From Bacteroidales bacterium (lineage in GTDB: Bacteria; Bacteroidota; Bacteroidia; Bacteroidales; P3), in assembly GCA_017559135.1 (NCBI GenBank), contig JAFYSZ010000023.1:1-64000 (forward strand): a stretch of DNA of 64,000 bases, read 5' to 3'. The translations under genes were made by a program, and so were the position numbers. A model generated the notes under the pieces. That model ran no database searches. It had not been told where the DNA came from and was given only the letters and a program-made list of their open reading frames with translations. Shown here piece by piece: positions 33,574 through 42,124 of this stretch; position 1 is the first letter of the stretch, and every line of letters begins with the position of its first letter.

Positions 33574-33593
33574 AAAGAATTAATAAACAAACA
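33574..33593 (+). repeat. right 20-bp direct repeat of the Abi cassette
   Basis: Identical to 32305-32324. It abuts the terminator stem that starts at 33591. Confidence 0.95.
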
Positions 33594-33628
33594 AGGCGTT
33601 TCGTGTGATTGAAACGCCTTGTTTTTAT
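33591..33628. terminator. bidirectional terminator between the cassette and the rlmL-like gene
   Basis: Perfect 12-bp stem 33591-33602 with 33611-33622 (ACAAGGCGTTTC arm), eight-base loop, T-run right and A-rich sequence left. Probably the original terminator of the lipoprotein gene at 31835. Confidence 0.88.
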
Positions 33629-34800
33629 TCTTGTTTTCCGTATCGTCTTGTGCCGTGATAGAGTTCAAATTTGCAGAACCTACATTCTAAGTTAGAATTG
33701 TAGATTGGAATTTTTTTACTTGGCTTTAAGCCTATTCTTTTCAAGGCATTGAAGTCCGAAGAAATAACCCACGCTTCGTTTCCTTCGTGTTTAGATTTCA
33801 AAGCTGTGCCTATTCTGTCATAAAGGGCGTAAATATCTTCTACTTCTATTCTTTCGCCGTATGGAGGATTTGTAATAATCAATGTTTTGCCTTGTGGCGG
33901 TTCTTGTTTCTCTATTTCGCAACGGAAAAGTTTTATGTCTTTATGTAGTTTTGTTAGTTTTATGTTTTCGGTTGCTTGTGCTATTGCAGAAGATGAAAGA
34001 TCTGATCCCCAAATTTCGTAATCAAAATCACTTATTTGCCTATCTGCTTCTTCTTTTACTCTTTTCCATTCTGGCAATGAAAATTCGCTCCATTTCTTAA
34101 AAGCAAATTTCTTTCTGTAATACTGAGCAGGGATATTGTATGCGTACATACAAGCCTCAATCAAAAGAGTTCCGCTTCCGCACATTGGATCTAAGAAATT
34201 ACAATCCCTTTTCCAACCACTAAGTTTTATCAATCCTGCTGCGGTTACTTCGTTCAAAGGGGCTTGTCCCATATTTGCTCTGTAATTTCTTTTATGCAAA
34301 GAATCGCCTGAGGAATCTAAGGAAATTGTTACTTGATTTTCCCAAATATGTAGGTTAAGTTTTATTTCGTATTCGTCTTTTGTAAGAGTAGGTCTTTGAT
34401 TAAACATTTTGCGGAACCTATCGCAAATAGCATCTTTTGTTTTTTGAGAAGCATAAAGCGAATGCGTAAAAATTTCGCTATTGACTGAGTTGTCAATAAA
34501 GAGTTTTGCATCGGGATTCATATACTTTTCCCATTTTATTTTATACACTTCGTTGTATAATTCTCTTTCATTATTTGCTTGAAAGGTGGCAATCGGTTTT
34601 AAAATGCAGAGTGCTGTTCTTAAACAATAGTTTGCTTTGTACAAAAGGGTCATATCGCCCTCAAAACTCACTGCTCGTTTGAGAATTTCAATGTTTTTTG
34701 CTCCTAAGTCTTTCAATTCTTCTGCTAAGACTTCTTCTAATCCTGCCATTGTCTTGGCTGTCATTTTGAAGTCTTTGCTATTTGTTGTTATATTGTTCAT
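33625..34800 (-). CDS. THUMP-domain rRNA N2-guanine methyltransferase (RlmL N-terminal type)
   Basis: SAM-dependent RNA methyltransferase with an N-terminal ferredoxin-like plus THUMP region (about 13-165), then LDPMCGSGTLLIEA (SAM site, about 195) and the catalytic NPPYGERI (about 305). It corresponds to the N2-G2445 half of RlmL; the C-terminal RlmK half is absent, as usual in Bacteroidota. An alternative start, Met13 at 34764, would give the opening MTAKTMAGLEEVLAEEL. Last gene of the long minus-strand block. Confidence 0.92.
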   Translation of the reverse strand: MNNITTNSKDFKMTAKTMAGLEEVLAEELKDLGAKNIEILKRAVSFEGDMTLLYKANYCLRTALCILKPIATFQANNERELYNEVYKIKWEKYMNPDAKLFIDNSVNSEIFTHSLYASQKTKDAICDRFRKMFNQRPTLTKDEYEIKLNLHIWENQVTISLDSSGDSLHKRNYRANMGQAPLNEVTAAGLIKLSGWKRDCNFLDPMCGSGTLLIEACMYAYNIPAQYYRKKFAFKKWSEFSLPEWKRVKEEADRQISDFDYEIWGSDLSSSAIAQATENIKLTKLHKDIKLFRCEIEKQEPPQGKTLIITNPPYGERIEVEDIYALYDRIGTALKSKHEGNEAWVISSDFNALKRIGLKPSKKIPIYNSNLECRFCKFELYHGTRRYGKQE

Positions 34801-34807
34801 TGAGTTT

Positions 34808-35191
34808 CTATTTTAGATTGTTTAAGAATTTTTCTTTGTTCACAATAACTCTTGTGTGTGTGGCTTGCCCTATCATATCTTCACCTTCGTATGCTGAGAT
34901 ATTAAAAAACAATTTTCTTCCATCAACTTTTATTAGTTCGCTTTTGCAAACAATTTCTTTTCCAATTGCTGAGGCTTTTAAGTGTTTAGTATTTATTTCT
35001 ACTCCTACCGTTACGCAATCCTCAGGCAAGTATTGACGCAAAGAATTATTTGCAGTTTTTTCCATAAGTGCTATCATAGCAGGCGTTGCAAAGACTTCCA
35101 CACTTCCAGAGCCTACAACGGTTGCTACATTTGTTTCATTTACAATTTCTATCTCTTGATTACAAAGATTTAAAGGTATATTCAATTCCAT
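34808..35191 (-). CDS. hotdog-fold thioesterase (fluoroacetyl-CoA-thioesterase-like)
   Basis: Small acyl-CoA thioesterase of the FlK-like group. Seen: SVEVFATPAMIALMEKTA with the catalytic Thr and Glu, VGVEINTKHLKAS, and the terminal THTRVIVNKEKF with the conserved His. The length of 127 residues is typical. It sits 7 bp before the rlmL-like gene. The true substrate is unknown; general acyl-CoA housekeeping is likely. Confidence 0.9.
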   Translation of the reverse strand: MELNIPLNLCNQEIEIVNETNVATVVGSGSVEVFATPAMIALMEKTANNSLRQYLPEDCVTVGVEINTKHLKASAIGKEIVCKSELIKVDGRKLFFNISAYEGEDMIGQATHTRVIVNKEKFLNNLK

Positions 35192-35203
35192 ATATCTTAA
35201 TTA

Positions 35204-35929
35204 TTATTTTATTTCTATTTGTTGTGTTAATTCGCTTTGTGCTCTTAGATAATCCTCTGGCACTCCTATATCAATAAAATAGCCATTTGTAACAACGCCA
35301 TAAAGATTACCTTTTGTTACTTCTTTTTCTAAAAAGTCTTTTTCAAAAGAGAATTTCTCAGGTAAGTTTTTATCCTTAAATATGTCTTTATTTAAAATAT
35401 AAACCCCTGCGTTTATTAAGGCTTTTTCTTTGAATTGTTTTTCCTCAAAGGCTGTAATAATTTCGTTTTCCAAGACAACTGAGCCATATCTTGATACATT
35501 GCTCATTTCTTTTAGGACAAGAAGAGAATGATTCTTTGATTCAGGAATTTTATTGACTATTTCAGCAAGAGAAATCTTTATAAAAGAATCGCCATTGAGC
35601 ACAAGAACGTTTTCGCTCTCTGTAAAAGTCATTGCTTTTGCTATTGCACCGCCTGTTCCCAAAGGTTCTTTTTCAATACTGTAAGATATTTCAAGTCCAT
35701 TGAACGAATTACCAAAGGTTTCTTGAATAATTTCATACATATATCCCACAGATAAAACAACTTTTTCAACACCTTGTGATTGCAAATATTGTAACAATAG
35801 CATCAAAAAGGGTTTATCTCCAATCAAAGCCATAGGTTTTGGCACATCACTCACAACCGATTGTAGTCTTGTGCCTTTTCCTCCTGCCAAAACAATGGCT
35901 TCTTTTATTTTTTTGTTTAAATCTGCCAC
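35204..35929 (-). CDS. hddC: D-glycero-D-manno-heptose 1-phosphate guanylyltransferase-like nucleotidyltransferase
   Basis: Sugar-nucleotide pyrophosphorylase: AIVLAGGKGTRLQSVVSDVPKPM is the nucleotide and catalytic signature, then EPLGTGGAI, LNGDSF (metal-binding Asp), and YFIDIGVPEDY at the end. It lies directly after an HddA-like kinase, overlapping it by 13 bp, the arrangement of the pathway that makes GDP-D-glycero-alpha-D-manno-heptose. gmhA and gmhB are not in the window. Confidence 0.87.
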   Translation of the reverse strand: MADLNKKIKEAIVLAGGKGTRLQSVVSDVPKPMALIGDKPFLMLLLQYLQSQGVEKVVLSVGYMYEIIQETFGNSFNGLEISYSIEKEPLGTGGAIAKAMTFTESENVLVLNGDSFIKISLAEIVNKIPESKNHSLLVLKEMSNVSRYGSVVLENEIITAFEEKQFKEKALINAGVYILNKDIFKDKNLPEKFSFEKDFLEKEVTKGNLYGVVTNGYFIDIGVPEDYLRAQSELTQQIEIK

Positions 35930-36939
35930 GTTTCCAAACCTTGTTTTGTAAATTCAAATCGTCTAACTTTTCCTCCGAAAGAATCTAAGGCTTTAATTAC
36001 CTCATATCTTTTTGCTTCTGGTGCATAGAAGAAAATATATCCTCCTCCGCCTGCACCAGATATTTTACCTCCGCTTGCACCTGCTTGAAGTGCTGCATTA
36101 TATACGCGTTCAAACAAATCAGTACTAATACCGCGAGCCATTTGTCTTTTATATTGCCACCCAAGGTTAAGAATATCTCCTATTTTATCTAAATCATTTT
36201 TGAGCAATGACTCTTTCATCAACACTGCTTGGTGTTTTAATTGTTGCATTGCTTCAATTGATTGAGTATTATTTGCAATTACGTTTTTTTGTTGTTGTTC
36301 TATAATGCTTGCAGAGTCTCGTGATGTAGCAGTGTAAAACAATATTATATTTCTTGAAAGTTCGTTTAGAATTTTGTCCTTGATTCGTAAAGGATTCACA
36401 ATAACTTTTCCTTCAGAATAAAATTCCATAAAATTAAATCCGCCAAAAGTTGCAGCATATTGGTCTTGTTTCCCTCCTGCAAGCATCATATCTTCTCTTT
36501 CTATGCTGTATGCTAATGACGCAATGTCATATTCTGCAAGCGGAAGTTTCAACCATTGCACAAAAGCACCTAAAATAGATACTACTAAGGTGGAAGAAGT
36601 TCCTAAACCGCTACCTGCCGGTGCTTCTACAAAGGTATGTATGTCAAAAGAAAGTTTTCCAACATTGAAATCTCTCACTATTCTGTTGTAAACGGCTTTT
36701 AACAAATCTATTTCTCCGTTTATTGGCAATTGTTCTACACTATCGTATTCGTATTTAAGATTTTTGTCCTCTAAAAAGAATCTTATCTTTCCATCGTTGT
36801 GCGGAACAATGTCGCAATATGCATATAAACTTATTGTAGCATTAAGAATACAACCGCCATATATGTCAGAAAAAGGAGAAACATCTGTTCCACCTCCTGC
36901 TAAGCCTAATCTTAATGGTGCTTTACTTCGTATTATCAT
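35917..36939 (-). CDS. hddA: D-glycero-alpha-D-manno-heptose 7-phosphate kinase
   Basis: GHMP kinase. Opening RSKAPLRLGLAGGGTDV, the ATP loop EAPAGSGLGTSST (about 113-125), LAGGKQDQYAATFGG, and the C-terminal GAGGGGYIFFYAPE. The length of 340 residues is normal. It overlaps hddC by 13 bp and the preceding glycosyltransferase by 17 bp, so the three are translationally coupled and probably make and use an activated heptose for surface glycans. Confidence 0.9.
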   Translation of the reverse strand: MIIRSKAPLRLGLAGGGTDVSPFSDIYGGCILNATISLYAYCDIVPHNDGKIRFFLEDKNLKYEYDSVEQLPINGEIDLLKAVYNRIVRDFNVGKLSFDIHTFVEAPAGSGLGTSSTLVVSILGAFVQWLKLPLAEYDIASLAYSIEREDMMLAGGKQDQYAATFGGFNFMEFYSEGKVIVNPLRIKDKILNELSRNIILFYTATSRDSASIIEQQQKNVIANNTQSIEAMQQLKHQAVLMKESLLKNDLDKIGDILNLGWQYKRQMARGISTDLFERVYNAALQAGASGGKISGAGGGGYIFFYAPEAKRYEVIKALDSFGGKVRRFEFTKQGLETWQI

Positions 36940-38071
36940 TTTTTTGTATAAGAATTTTATTATATAATGCTTTAATGGATTTTGTCATTTCTTCCCACGA
37001 GAATTTTTTCTTTTCTTCCATTAAACTTTCTCTAAAATCTGGTCTATTTTCACAAAAATCTATCAAAGTCTTTGAAAGAGCCTCTACATTAGGTTGGCAA
37101 ACGTATCCGCTTTTTCCGTGTTTTACTATTTCGGATAAGCCTCCTACGTCTGTAACTAACATAGGTTTTTCAAAATGATAAGCAATTTGTGTTACTCCGC
37201 TTTGAGTTGCGGTTTTGTATGGTAGGACTACCAAGTCGCAAGCACAGAAATAATTCTTCACTTCTTCGTTTGCGATAAATTTATTGTGGATTGTTATGTT
37301 TTTTAAGCCTAATTGAGAAATTATTTCATCATATTTTTCTTGTGGCTCATAAAACTCTCCCGCTACTGTAAGATGTAGAGGATATTTTTCTAAGTCTGGA
37401 TTTTTTAAAGCTTTGATTAAAATATCTAATCCTTTGTAATCTCTGACTAAACCAAAGAATAAAATATTTATTTCTTTGCTTTTTAAATCTAAGATTTTTT
37501 GTGCTGTTGCTTTGTCTATCTTTTCTCCAAAATTATCAAAGATTGGGTGAAAGCAAAGTTTACAAGGGGTTGTTTTGTCAAAAGTTTTAATATCATCAAA
37601 TACACTTTGACTCATTGCAATCCAAGCATCAACACAGCCAACAAAGTATTTAGTTAGCCAAGAGTCAAAAAATCTTCTTTCGTGCGGTATGATATTGTCG
37701 GCAATCGCTATTATCTTTGTTTTTTTGTTGCTTTTAATCAAGCGAGCCATTGTCCCAAAACAAGGAGACATAAAAGGCATCCAATATTTTATTATTACAA
37801 TATCGGGATTTTCGCGTTTTATTTTTCTGCCAACCTTAATCCAATTTAAAGGATTGATAGAATTAACACAGCGTTCAATAGGAAAATTATTCAAATTCTC
37901 GCTTGAAGAAAATTGTGTCTTGCCCGGGAAAAGTATTGAGGGATATTGCAGAGTGAAAGTTTTGATTTCTACCTCATCAGCTTCGTTTTGAAATTGGCTC
38001 ATCAATCTTTCGTTAAACGATGCTAAGCCTCCTCGATATGGATATGCAGTTCCTATTAGTATTATTTTCAT
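36923..38071 (-). CDS. family 4 glycosyltransferase (GT-B)
   Basis: Retaining glycosyltransferase with N-terminal ILIGTAYPYRGGLASFNERL and C-terminal donor-binding half containing LFFGLVRDYKGLDILIKAL, LPYKTATQSGVTQIAYHFEKPMLVT and the conserved Glu in GGLSEIVKHG. Length 382 residues. Placed between a methyltransferase and hddA, it may transfer a heptose or neighbouring sugar to LPS or another surface glycan; the acceptor is unknown. Confidence 0.92.
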   Translation of the reverse strand: MKIILIGTAYPYRGGLASFNERLMSQFQNEADEVEIKTFTLQYPSILFPGKTQFSSSENLNNFPIERCVNSINPLNWIKVGRKIKRENPDIVIIKYWMPFMSPCFGTMARLIKSNKKTKIIAIADNIIPHERRFFDSWLTKYFVGCVDAWIAMSQSVFDDIKTFDKTTPCKLCFHPIFDNFGEKIDKATAQKILDLKSKEINILFFGLVRDYKGLDILIKALKNPDLEKYPLHLTVAGEFYEPQEKYDEIISQLGLKNITIHNKFIANEEVKNYFCACDLVVLPYKTATQSGVTQIAYHFEKPMLVTDVGGLSEIVKHGKSGYVCQPNVEALSKTLIDFCENRPDFRESLMEEKKKFSWEEMTKSIKALYNKILIQKNDNTK

Positions 38072-38073
38072 TC

Positions 38074-38862
38074 CTATTGTTTCTTGTGTGCTATGAAAAT
38101 GTGATGTTCTATATTTAGATTTTCTTTCTTCGCTATTGCAAATCTATCTAAGTCCTCTGCCGAAAGGGTTTGAGCAAATCTATTTTCTTCTACTTCAAAT
38201 CCTGCTTTTTCTAAAATACTTGCATAATCTTTTCCAAATTCTCTAACGTGATCTTTTTGACCAAAATGTTTTTCTCTTTCCTCTGGTGAAGTAATGCTTG
38301 AATCTTCGTATGTAGTTTCTCTTTTAGGATTTATAGGACTTAGCAATACTGCCCAACCACCTGGTTTTAATACTCTTTTTATTTCACTTAGTGCTTTTGA
38401 AAGGTCGTTTACGTGTTCAAGTATATGATTTGCCATAATTACATCAAAACTATTATCTTCCAAAGGCATATTTTCTATATTTAAATGAATGTCTGCCCAA
38501 GGAGATTCCAAGTCTGCTGTTTTGTAATCAAGGTTTGACATTTTTTTAAACAAAGGAATAAAACACATTTCAGGGGCAATGTGAAGAAAAGAAAGGTTTT
38601 CTTTAAAAAGATTAGTCTCTTTTTGAAAATAAAGCCACAATAAACGATGTCTTTCTAAGGATAGGCAATTTGGGCACAAAGCATTTTCTCTTGAAACAAC
38701 GTATCCGTATGGCAAAAACTTTCTATAATGTTTTCCACATACAGGACAGTGTTTTTTATTGCCTAAATAGAACAATTTTGCAAAGACTTTAAATACTAAA
38801 ACTAATTTTTGTAAGTATTTTCGAGGGACTTTTTGTAAAAAAAACTTTATAATCTTTTTCAT
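38074..38862 (-). CDS. class I SAM-dependent methyltransferase with N-terminal zinc ribbon
   Basis: A Zn ribbon comes first (about 38-66, CPVCGKHY and CPNCLSLERHR), then a Rossmann methyltransferase: LHIAPE in motif I position, FDVIMANHILEHV (motif II), LKPGGWAVLLSP. This ribbon-plus-methyltransferase layout is common in glycan clusters. Length 262 residues. It has its own -7 box at 38881 and leads the glycosyltransferase and hdd genes. A sugar methyltransferase role is inferred from neighbours. Confidence 0.87.
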   Translation of the reverse strand: MKKIIKFFLQKVPRKYLQKLVLVFKVFAKLFYLGNKKHCPVCGKHYRKFLPYGYVVSRENALCPNCLSLERHRLLWLYFQKETNLFKENLSFLHIAPEMCFIPLFKKMSNLDYKTADLESPWADIHLNIENMPLEDNSFDVIMANHILEHVNDLSKALSEIKRVLKPGGWAVLLSPINPKRETTYEDSSITSPEEREKHFGQKDHVREFGKDYASILEKAGFEVEENRFAQTLSAEDLDRFAIAKKENLNIEHHIFIAHKKQ

Positions 38863-38880
38863 TTCTCAAAGTATTGTTTG

Positions 38881-38888
38881 CAAAAATA
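38881..38888 (-). promoter_or_regulatory. -7 promoter box of the methyltransferase-glycan genes
   Basis: Minus-strand TATTTTTG followed by CA, 18 bp before the start codon at 38862. It would drive the downstream glycan genes separately from queD. Confidence 0.6.
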
Positions 38889-38896
38889 CTAAGATT

Positions 38897-40012
38897 TTAA
38901 AGATTTTCAGTGATTTTCTTAATGAATTTCCACTTTATGAAAAATTCTTTGGCAATTATTCTAAATAAAGTATAGACAGGAATTGCTAAAATCATACCTA
39001 AAATTCCGCCAACTTCGCCTGCCATTAGTATTACTAAGAATATTTCTAATGGGTGAGCCTTTACGCTTTTTGAATAAATGAGAGGTTGAAGAATAAAGTC
39101 GTCTATAAGTTTTACAACAGTAAAAACGCTAACGAATTTAATGGTTATCGGAATTATATCAAGAGTTGGATCGGCTCCAAGAAAACTTGTAAGACACACC
39201 ATAAGACCTACAACTCCTCCAATCAAAACTCCAATGTATGGAAGAATGACCATAACTCCACAAATAGTCGCTATGAGAATTACGTTATTCAATCCCACCA
39301 AGTAAAAGCCAAGAGAAAGTAAGGCAATCATAATTAGAATTTCAGAAAAGATGCCTAAGAAATATCTACTAATAAGAGAGCGTGAGGAAGAAAGGATTTT
39401 GTGAATTTCATCTAAGTATAAATCAGGAGTAACAGCGTTTATGAATTTGTTTACTAAGTTATTGTCTTTTAAAAAGAAGAAAGTGATAAACAAAACGATG
39501 AAAGTCCCCATCACAAAATTGCTTGCAAGTCCTAAAAGAGTCTCTGCAAGATTTGTAATATTCAAAGTATTAAGAGTATCTAAGATATAAGAAGAGAAAA
39601 TTGTCTCTAAATTTTTTTCGGGAGGCATTAGTTGATATTCATACAAAAATTGTTCAATTTTATTGATTGGCTCAGCGTAATAATCTGCAATTTTATACAC
39701 GTCAAGATTTGCAAATTCCATAGCCTGACTAATAAATAACGGAACAATTATGTAGCCGATGAGAGTAAAGATTAGAACAAGACTAATAAGAGTTAGAATT
39801 GTTGTTATCGTTCTTGAAAAATGGAATTTACCTACATGAAATTTTTGCAGCAAATTTTGAATAGGAGTTCCCATAAAGGCAAGAATTAAAGCCAAAAGAG
39901 TACAAACAACAAGAAAACGAAAGTACCACATTAAATAAATCACCAATCCTATTATCGAAAGAGAGAAAATCCACTTGGCGATATGAGGAAATTGAAATTT
40001 TTCGTTGTTCAT
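38897..40012 (-). CDS. AI-2E family transporter
   Basis: Integral membrane protein with seven to eight helices: two near the N-terminus (about 10-50), one at 60-85, then a soluble stretch (90-150) and a C-terminal bundle with the family motif GVMVILPYIGVLIGG. Length 371 residues. The family includes exporters of autoinducer-2, Na+/H+ antiporters and others, so the substrate cannot be given. It sits 15 bp after queD. Confidence 0.9.
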   Translation of the reverse strand: MNNEKFQFPHIAKWIFSLSIIGLVIYLMWYFRFLVVCTLLALILAFMGTPIQNLLQKFHVGKFHFSRTITTILTLISLVLIFTLIGYIIVPLFISQAMEFANLDVYKIADYYAEPINKIEQFLYEYQLMPPEKNLETIFSSYILDTLNTLNITNLAETLLGLASNFVMGTFIVLFITFFFLKDNNLVNKFINAVTPDLYLDEIHKILSSSRSLISRYFLGIFSEILIMIALLSLGFYLVGLNNVILIATICGVMVILPYIGVLIGGVVGLMVCLTSFLGADPTLDIIPITIKFVSVFTVVKLIDDFILQPLIYSKSVKAHPLEIFLVILMAGEVGGILGMILAIPVYTLFRIIAKEFFIKWKFIKKITENL

Positions 40013-40027
40013 ATTTTGTGATTTTTG

Positions 40028-40468
40028 TTATTCATTATCTTCAATCAACCATTCAGCATACGAAGTTTCTGTTTCGTGAAGTCTAAGTCTTGCTAATTTT
40101 ATTCCTTTTGGAAGAATGCTTGTAATTCTTCTATGAAATTCCATAATCAAGTTCTCACATGTTGGTTGTTTATCAAACAAAATTAACCTGGTGTTTGTTT
40201 GTTTTAATGCAGAAGCAAAAGAACTATTTTTGCAAAGAACGACTGCATGATCAAAATCTTCAACCACGCTTTTTTCTACAAGAGTTTTGATTGCTTTAAA
40301 GTCCAAAACCATTCCAGAATCATTGTTTTCCGCTTCTTCTTCATATTCTCCAATCACTGTAACAAACAATCGATACGAGTGTCCGTGAAGATTTTGACAC
40401 AAACCTTGATATTGATCAAGTGCATGTGAGGTTTCAAATCTAAATTCCTTTGTTAATCTTAATTTCAT
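40028..40468 (-). CDS. queD: 6-carboxy-5,6,7,8-tetrahydropterin synthase
   Basis: Second enzyme of queuosine and 7-deazaguanine synthesis. Zinc-binding His in SHAL and in LHGHSYRL, catalytic Cys in GLCQN, the Asp-His pair in DFDHAVV and the Glu in HETETSYAEW. Length 146 residues. The start codon lies four bases from a -7 box, suggesting a leaderless mRNA. No preQ1 riboswitch is visible. queE and queC are not in the window. Confidence 0.95.
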   Translation of the reverse strand: MKLRLTKEFRFETSHALDQYQGLCQNLHGHSYRLFVTVIGEYEEEAENNDSGMVLDFKAIKTLVEKSVVEDFDHAVVLCKNSSFASALKQTNTRLILFDKQPTCENLIMEFHRRITSILPKGIKLARLRLHETETSYAEWLIEDNE

Positions 40469-40472
40469 AGCG

Positions 40473-40480
40473 CAAAAATA
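40473..40480 (-). promoter_or_regulatory. -7 promoter box of queD
   Basis: Minus-strand TATTTTTG followed by C, only four bases before ATG. Divergent from the rbfA promoter. Confidence 0.7.
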
Positions 40481-40521
40481 CTATTTTTTCTTTGTTTTAA
40501 TACGAAAATGTTATTTTTTCG

Positions 40522-40529
40522 TAACTTTG
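40522..40529 (+). promoter_or_regulatory. -7 promoter box of rbfA
   Basis: TAACTTTG followed by CAA, six bases before ATG 40536. The TTG at 40527 is part of this box and cannot be the start. Confidence 0.75.
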
Positions 40530-40535
40530 CAACCT

Positions 40536-40880
40536 ATGGATAATAATAGATTACAAAAAGTAGCCCGCTTAATACAAAAAGATATGGGCGAGATTCTTAG
40601 ATATGAATCTAAAAACCTTTTTAAAGGTGCAATGATTACGGTAACCAAAGTAAGGGTTTCCTCAGATTTGTCAATCGCTAAGATATATATTAGCATATTT
40701 GCTCTTTCAGGAGTTACAACTGATGAAGTTTTTGAATTGGTTAAAGCAAATAAGCCACTATTGCGTAACAAACTTGCAGCAATGGAAAGAAATCAATTGA
40801 GAATTATTCCAGATTTATCTTTCTTTATTGATGATAGTTTGGATTATAGCGAAAATATTGACAGATTACTAAGATCCTAA
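40536..40880 (+). CDS. rbfA: 30S ribosome-binding factor A
   Basis: KH-like assembly factor for the small ribosomal subunit. Opening RLQKVARLIQKDMGEIL, middle ITVTKVRVSSDLSIAKIYIS and the end IPDLSFFIDDSLDYSENIDRLL are family marks. 114 residues from ATG 40536. First gene of a plus-strand run (lolC/E-like, cysS, M28 peptidase, lipoprotein, lpxK, punA) with small gaps or overlaps, so probably one operon. Confidence 0.95.
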   Translation: MDNNRLQKVARLIQKDMGEILRYESKNLFKGAMITVTKVRVSSDLSIAKIYISIFALSGVTTDEVFELVKANKPLLRNKLAAMERNQLRIIPDLSFFIDDSLDYSENIDRLLRS

Positions 40881-40893
40881 AAAATAATATTTG

Positions 40894-42108
40894 ATGCGAT
40901 TCAGCTTCTTCGTAGCGATGAGATATTTCTTCTCAAAGAAAGAACTTAAAGTCATTAACATAATTTCTTTAATTTCTCTTATCGGTGTAGGAGTTGTAAC
41001 AATGGCACTTTTAATAGTGCTTTCGGTTTTCAATGGCTTTACAAACTTAGCATCAGATATGCTTAGTTATTCTAATCCCGAGTTAATAATTCTTCCAAGC
41101 AAAGGAAAAGTTATAGATGTTGAAGAAATAAATACTCAAAACTTAGAATCACTTCCACAAATCAGTGCTATAACACCCGTTGTAAAAGAATCGGTATTGA
41201 TTTCCTTTGAAAACGCTCAAAGCATTGTTAATATGTACGGAGTGGAAGACGAATATTTTAGAATATTCAACATAGATACAACAATACAAATAGGGAATAC
41301 TTCGCTTTATACCAAAGATAAACCAAATTGTATCTTAGGTTATTCTCTTATGTTGCAGATGTCGCTTTATCACGGAGCAGAAAAACACAATTTACCAATA
41401 CAATTTTGCATTCCAAAAAAGAATCCAACAAATGTTATTGTACTAGAAGATAATTTAAACATAAAAAAAGCAATTTTTTCTGGCAGTTTCTTAACTCGAA
41501 GCGAGATTGACGACAATGTAGCAATAGTTCCTATCGCTTTTGCACAAGATTTATTGGAACTTTTGCCTAATCAAATAAGCAGTCTTAACATAAAATTAAA
41601 AGACTCCAAGAAAACCGAACAAGTAAAGGCTGAAATTGAAAAAAATATTCCTAAATCTTATGTCGTAAAGAACCGTTTAGAGCAAAATCCTGTTTATTAC
41701 AAAGTAGTAAAGGCAGAAAAATTAGCAGTATATATTATTTTAGGATTCATAATCTTTATTGCAAGTTTCAACATTATGGGAGCATTATCATTATTGATTA
41801 TGACAAAAAGCAAAGACATTACAATCCTAAGAACAATGGGTGCAACAAAAAAAGATGTTCGCAGAATATTTTTCATAAATGGAGTAATGATGAGTATAAT
41901 CGGTATGATATGTGGACTAATCTTAGGAATAATATTTTGTTTACTTCAACAACACTTTGGAATCATTAAAATGGGAGCCTCATTCATTGTAGATAGTTTC
42001 CCGATCAAGATATACCTCACAGATATTATAGCAATCTTTCTTATGGTTGTTACAATATCTTGTTTATGTACGGCAATAATGTCAAGAAAAATAAGATTTA
42101 ACAAATAG
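40894..42108 (+). CDS. LolC/LolE-like lipoprotein-releasing permease (FtsX family)
   Basis: MacB/FtsX-type permease with one N-terminal helix (about 22-45), a large periplasmic domain (50-270) and three C-terminal helices with [23 protein letters not shown], the coupling motif. It matches the LolCE subunit that extracts lipoproteins from the inner membrane with LolD ATPase; no LolD is encoded nearby. I start at ATG 40894; a TTG three bases before is in frame. Confidence 0.92.
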   Translation: MRFSFFVAMRYFFSKKELKVINIISLISLIGVGVVTMALLIVLSVFNGFTNLASDMLSYSNPELIILPSKGKVIDVEEINTQNLESLPQISAITPVVKESVLISFENAQSIVNMYGVEDEYFRIFNIDTTIQIGNTSLYTKDKPNCILGYSLMLQMSLYHGAEKHNLPIQFCIPKKNPTNVIVLEDNLNIKKAIFSGSFLTRSEIDDNVAIVPIAFAQDLLELLPNQISSLNIKLKDSKKTEQVKAEIEKNIPKSYVVKNRLEQNPVYYKVVKAEKLAVYIILGFIIFIASFNIMGALSLLIMTKSKDITILRTMGATKKDVRRIFFINGVMMSIIGMICGLILGIIFCLLQQHFGIIKMGASFIVDSFPIKIYLTDIIAIFLMVVTISCLCTAIMSRKIRFNK

Positions 42109-42124
42109 AAATAAAGGAATCATT

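Larger units (their letters stand above)
32305..33593 (+). mobile_element. candidate inserted defence cassette: Abi_2 gene plus small RNA
   Basis: One promoter-gene unit (Abi_2, 32434-33432) and one promoter-hairpin unit (33447-33570) are enclosed by a perfect 20-bp direct repeat. Removing one repeat and the DNA between would place the lipoprotein stop codon about 30 bp before a strong terminator (33591-33622), a natural arrangement. This suggests insertion with a 20-bp duplication, or exchange at a short attachment-like site. No integrase or transposase is present. Inference from sequence only. Confidence 0.6.

Noticed and set aside
32305..33593. Insertion sequence or transposon
   Set aside because: No transposase or terminal inverted repeats; only direct repeats, so I call it a cassette and leave the mechanism open.
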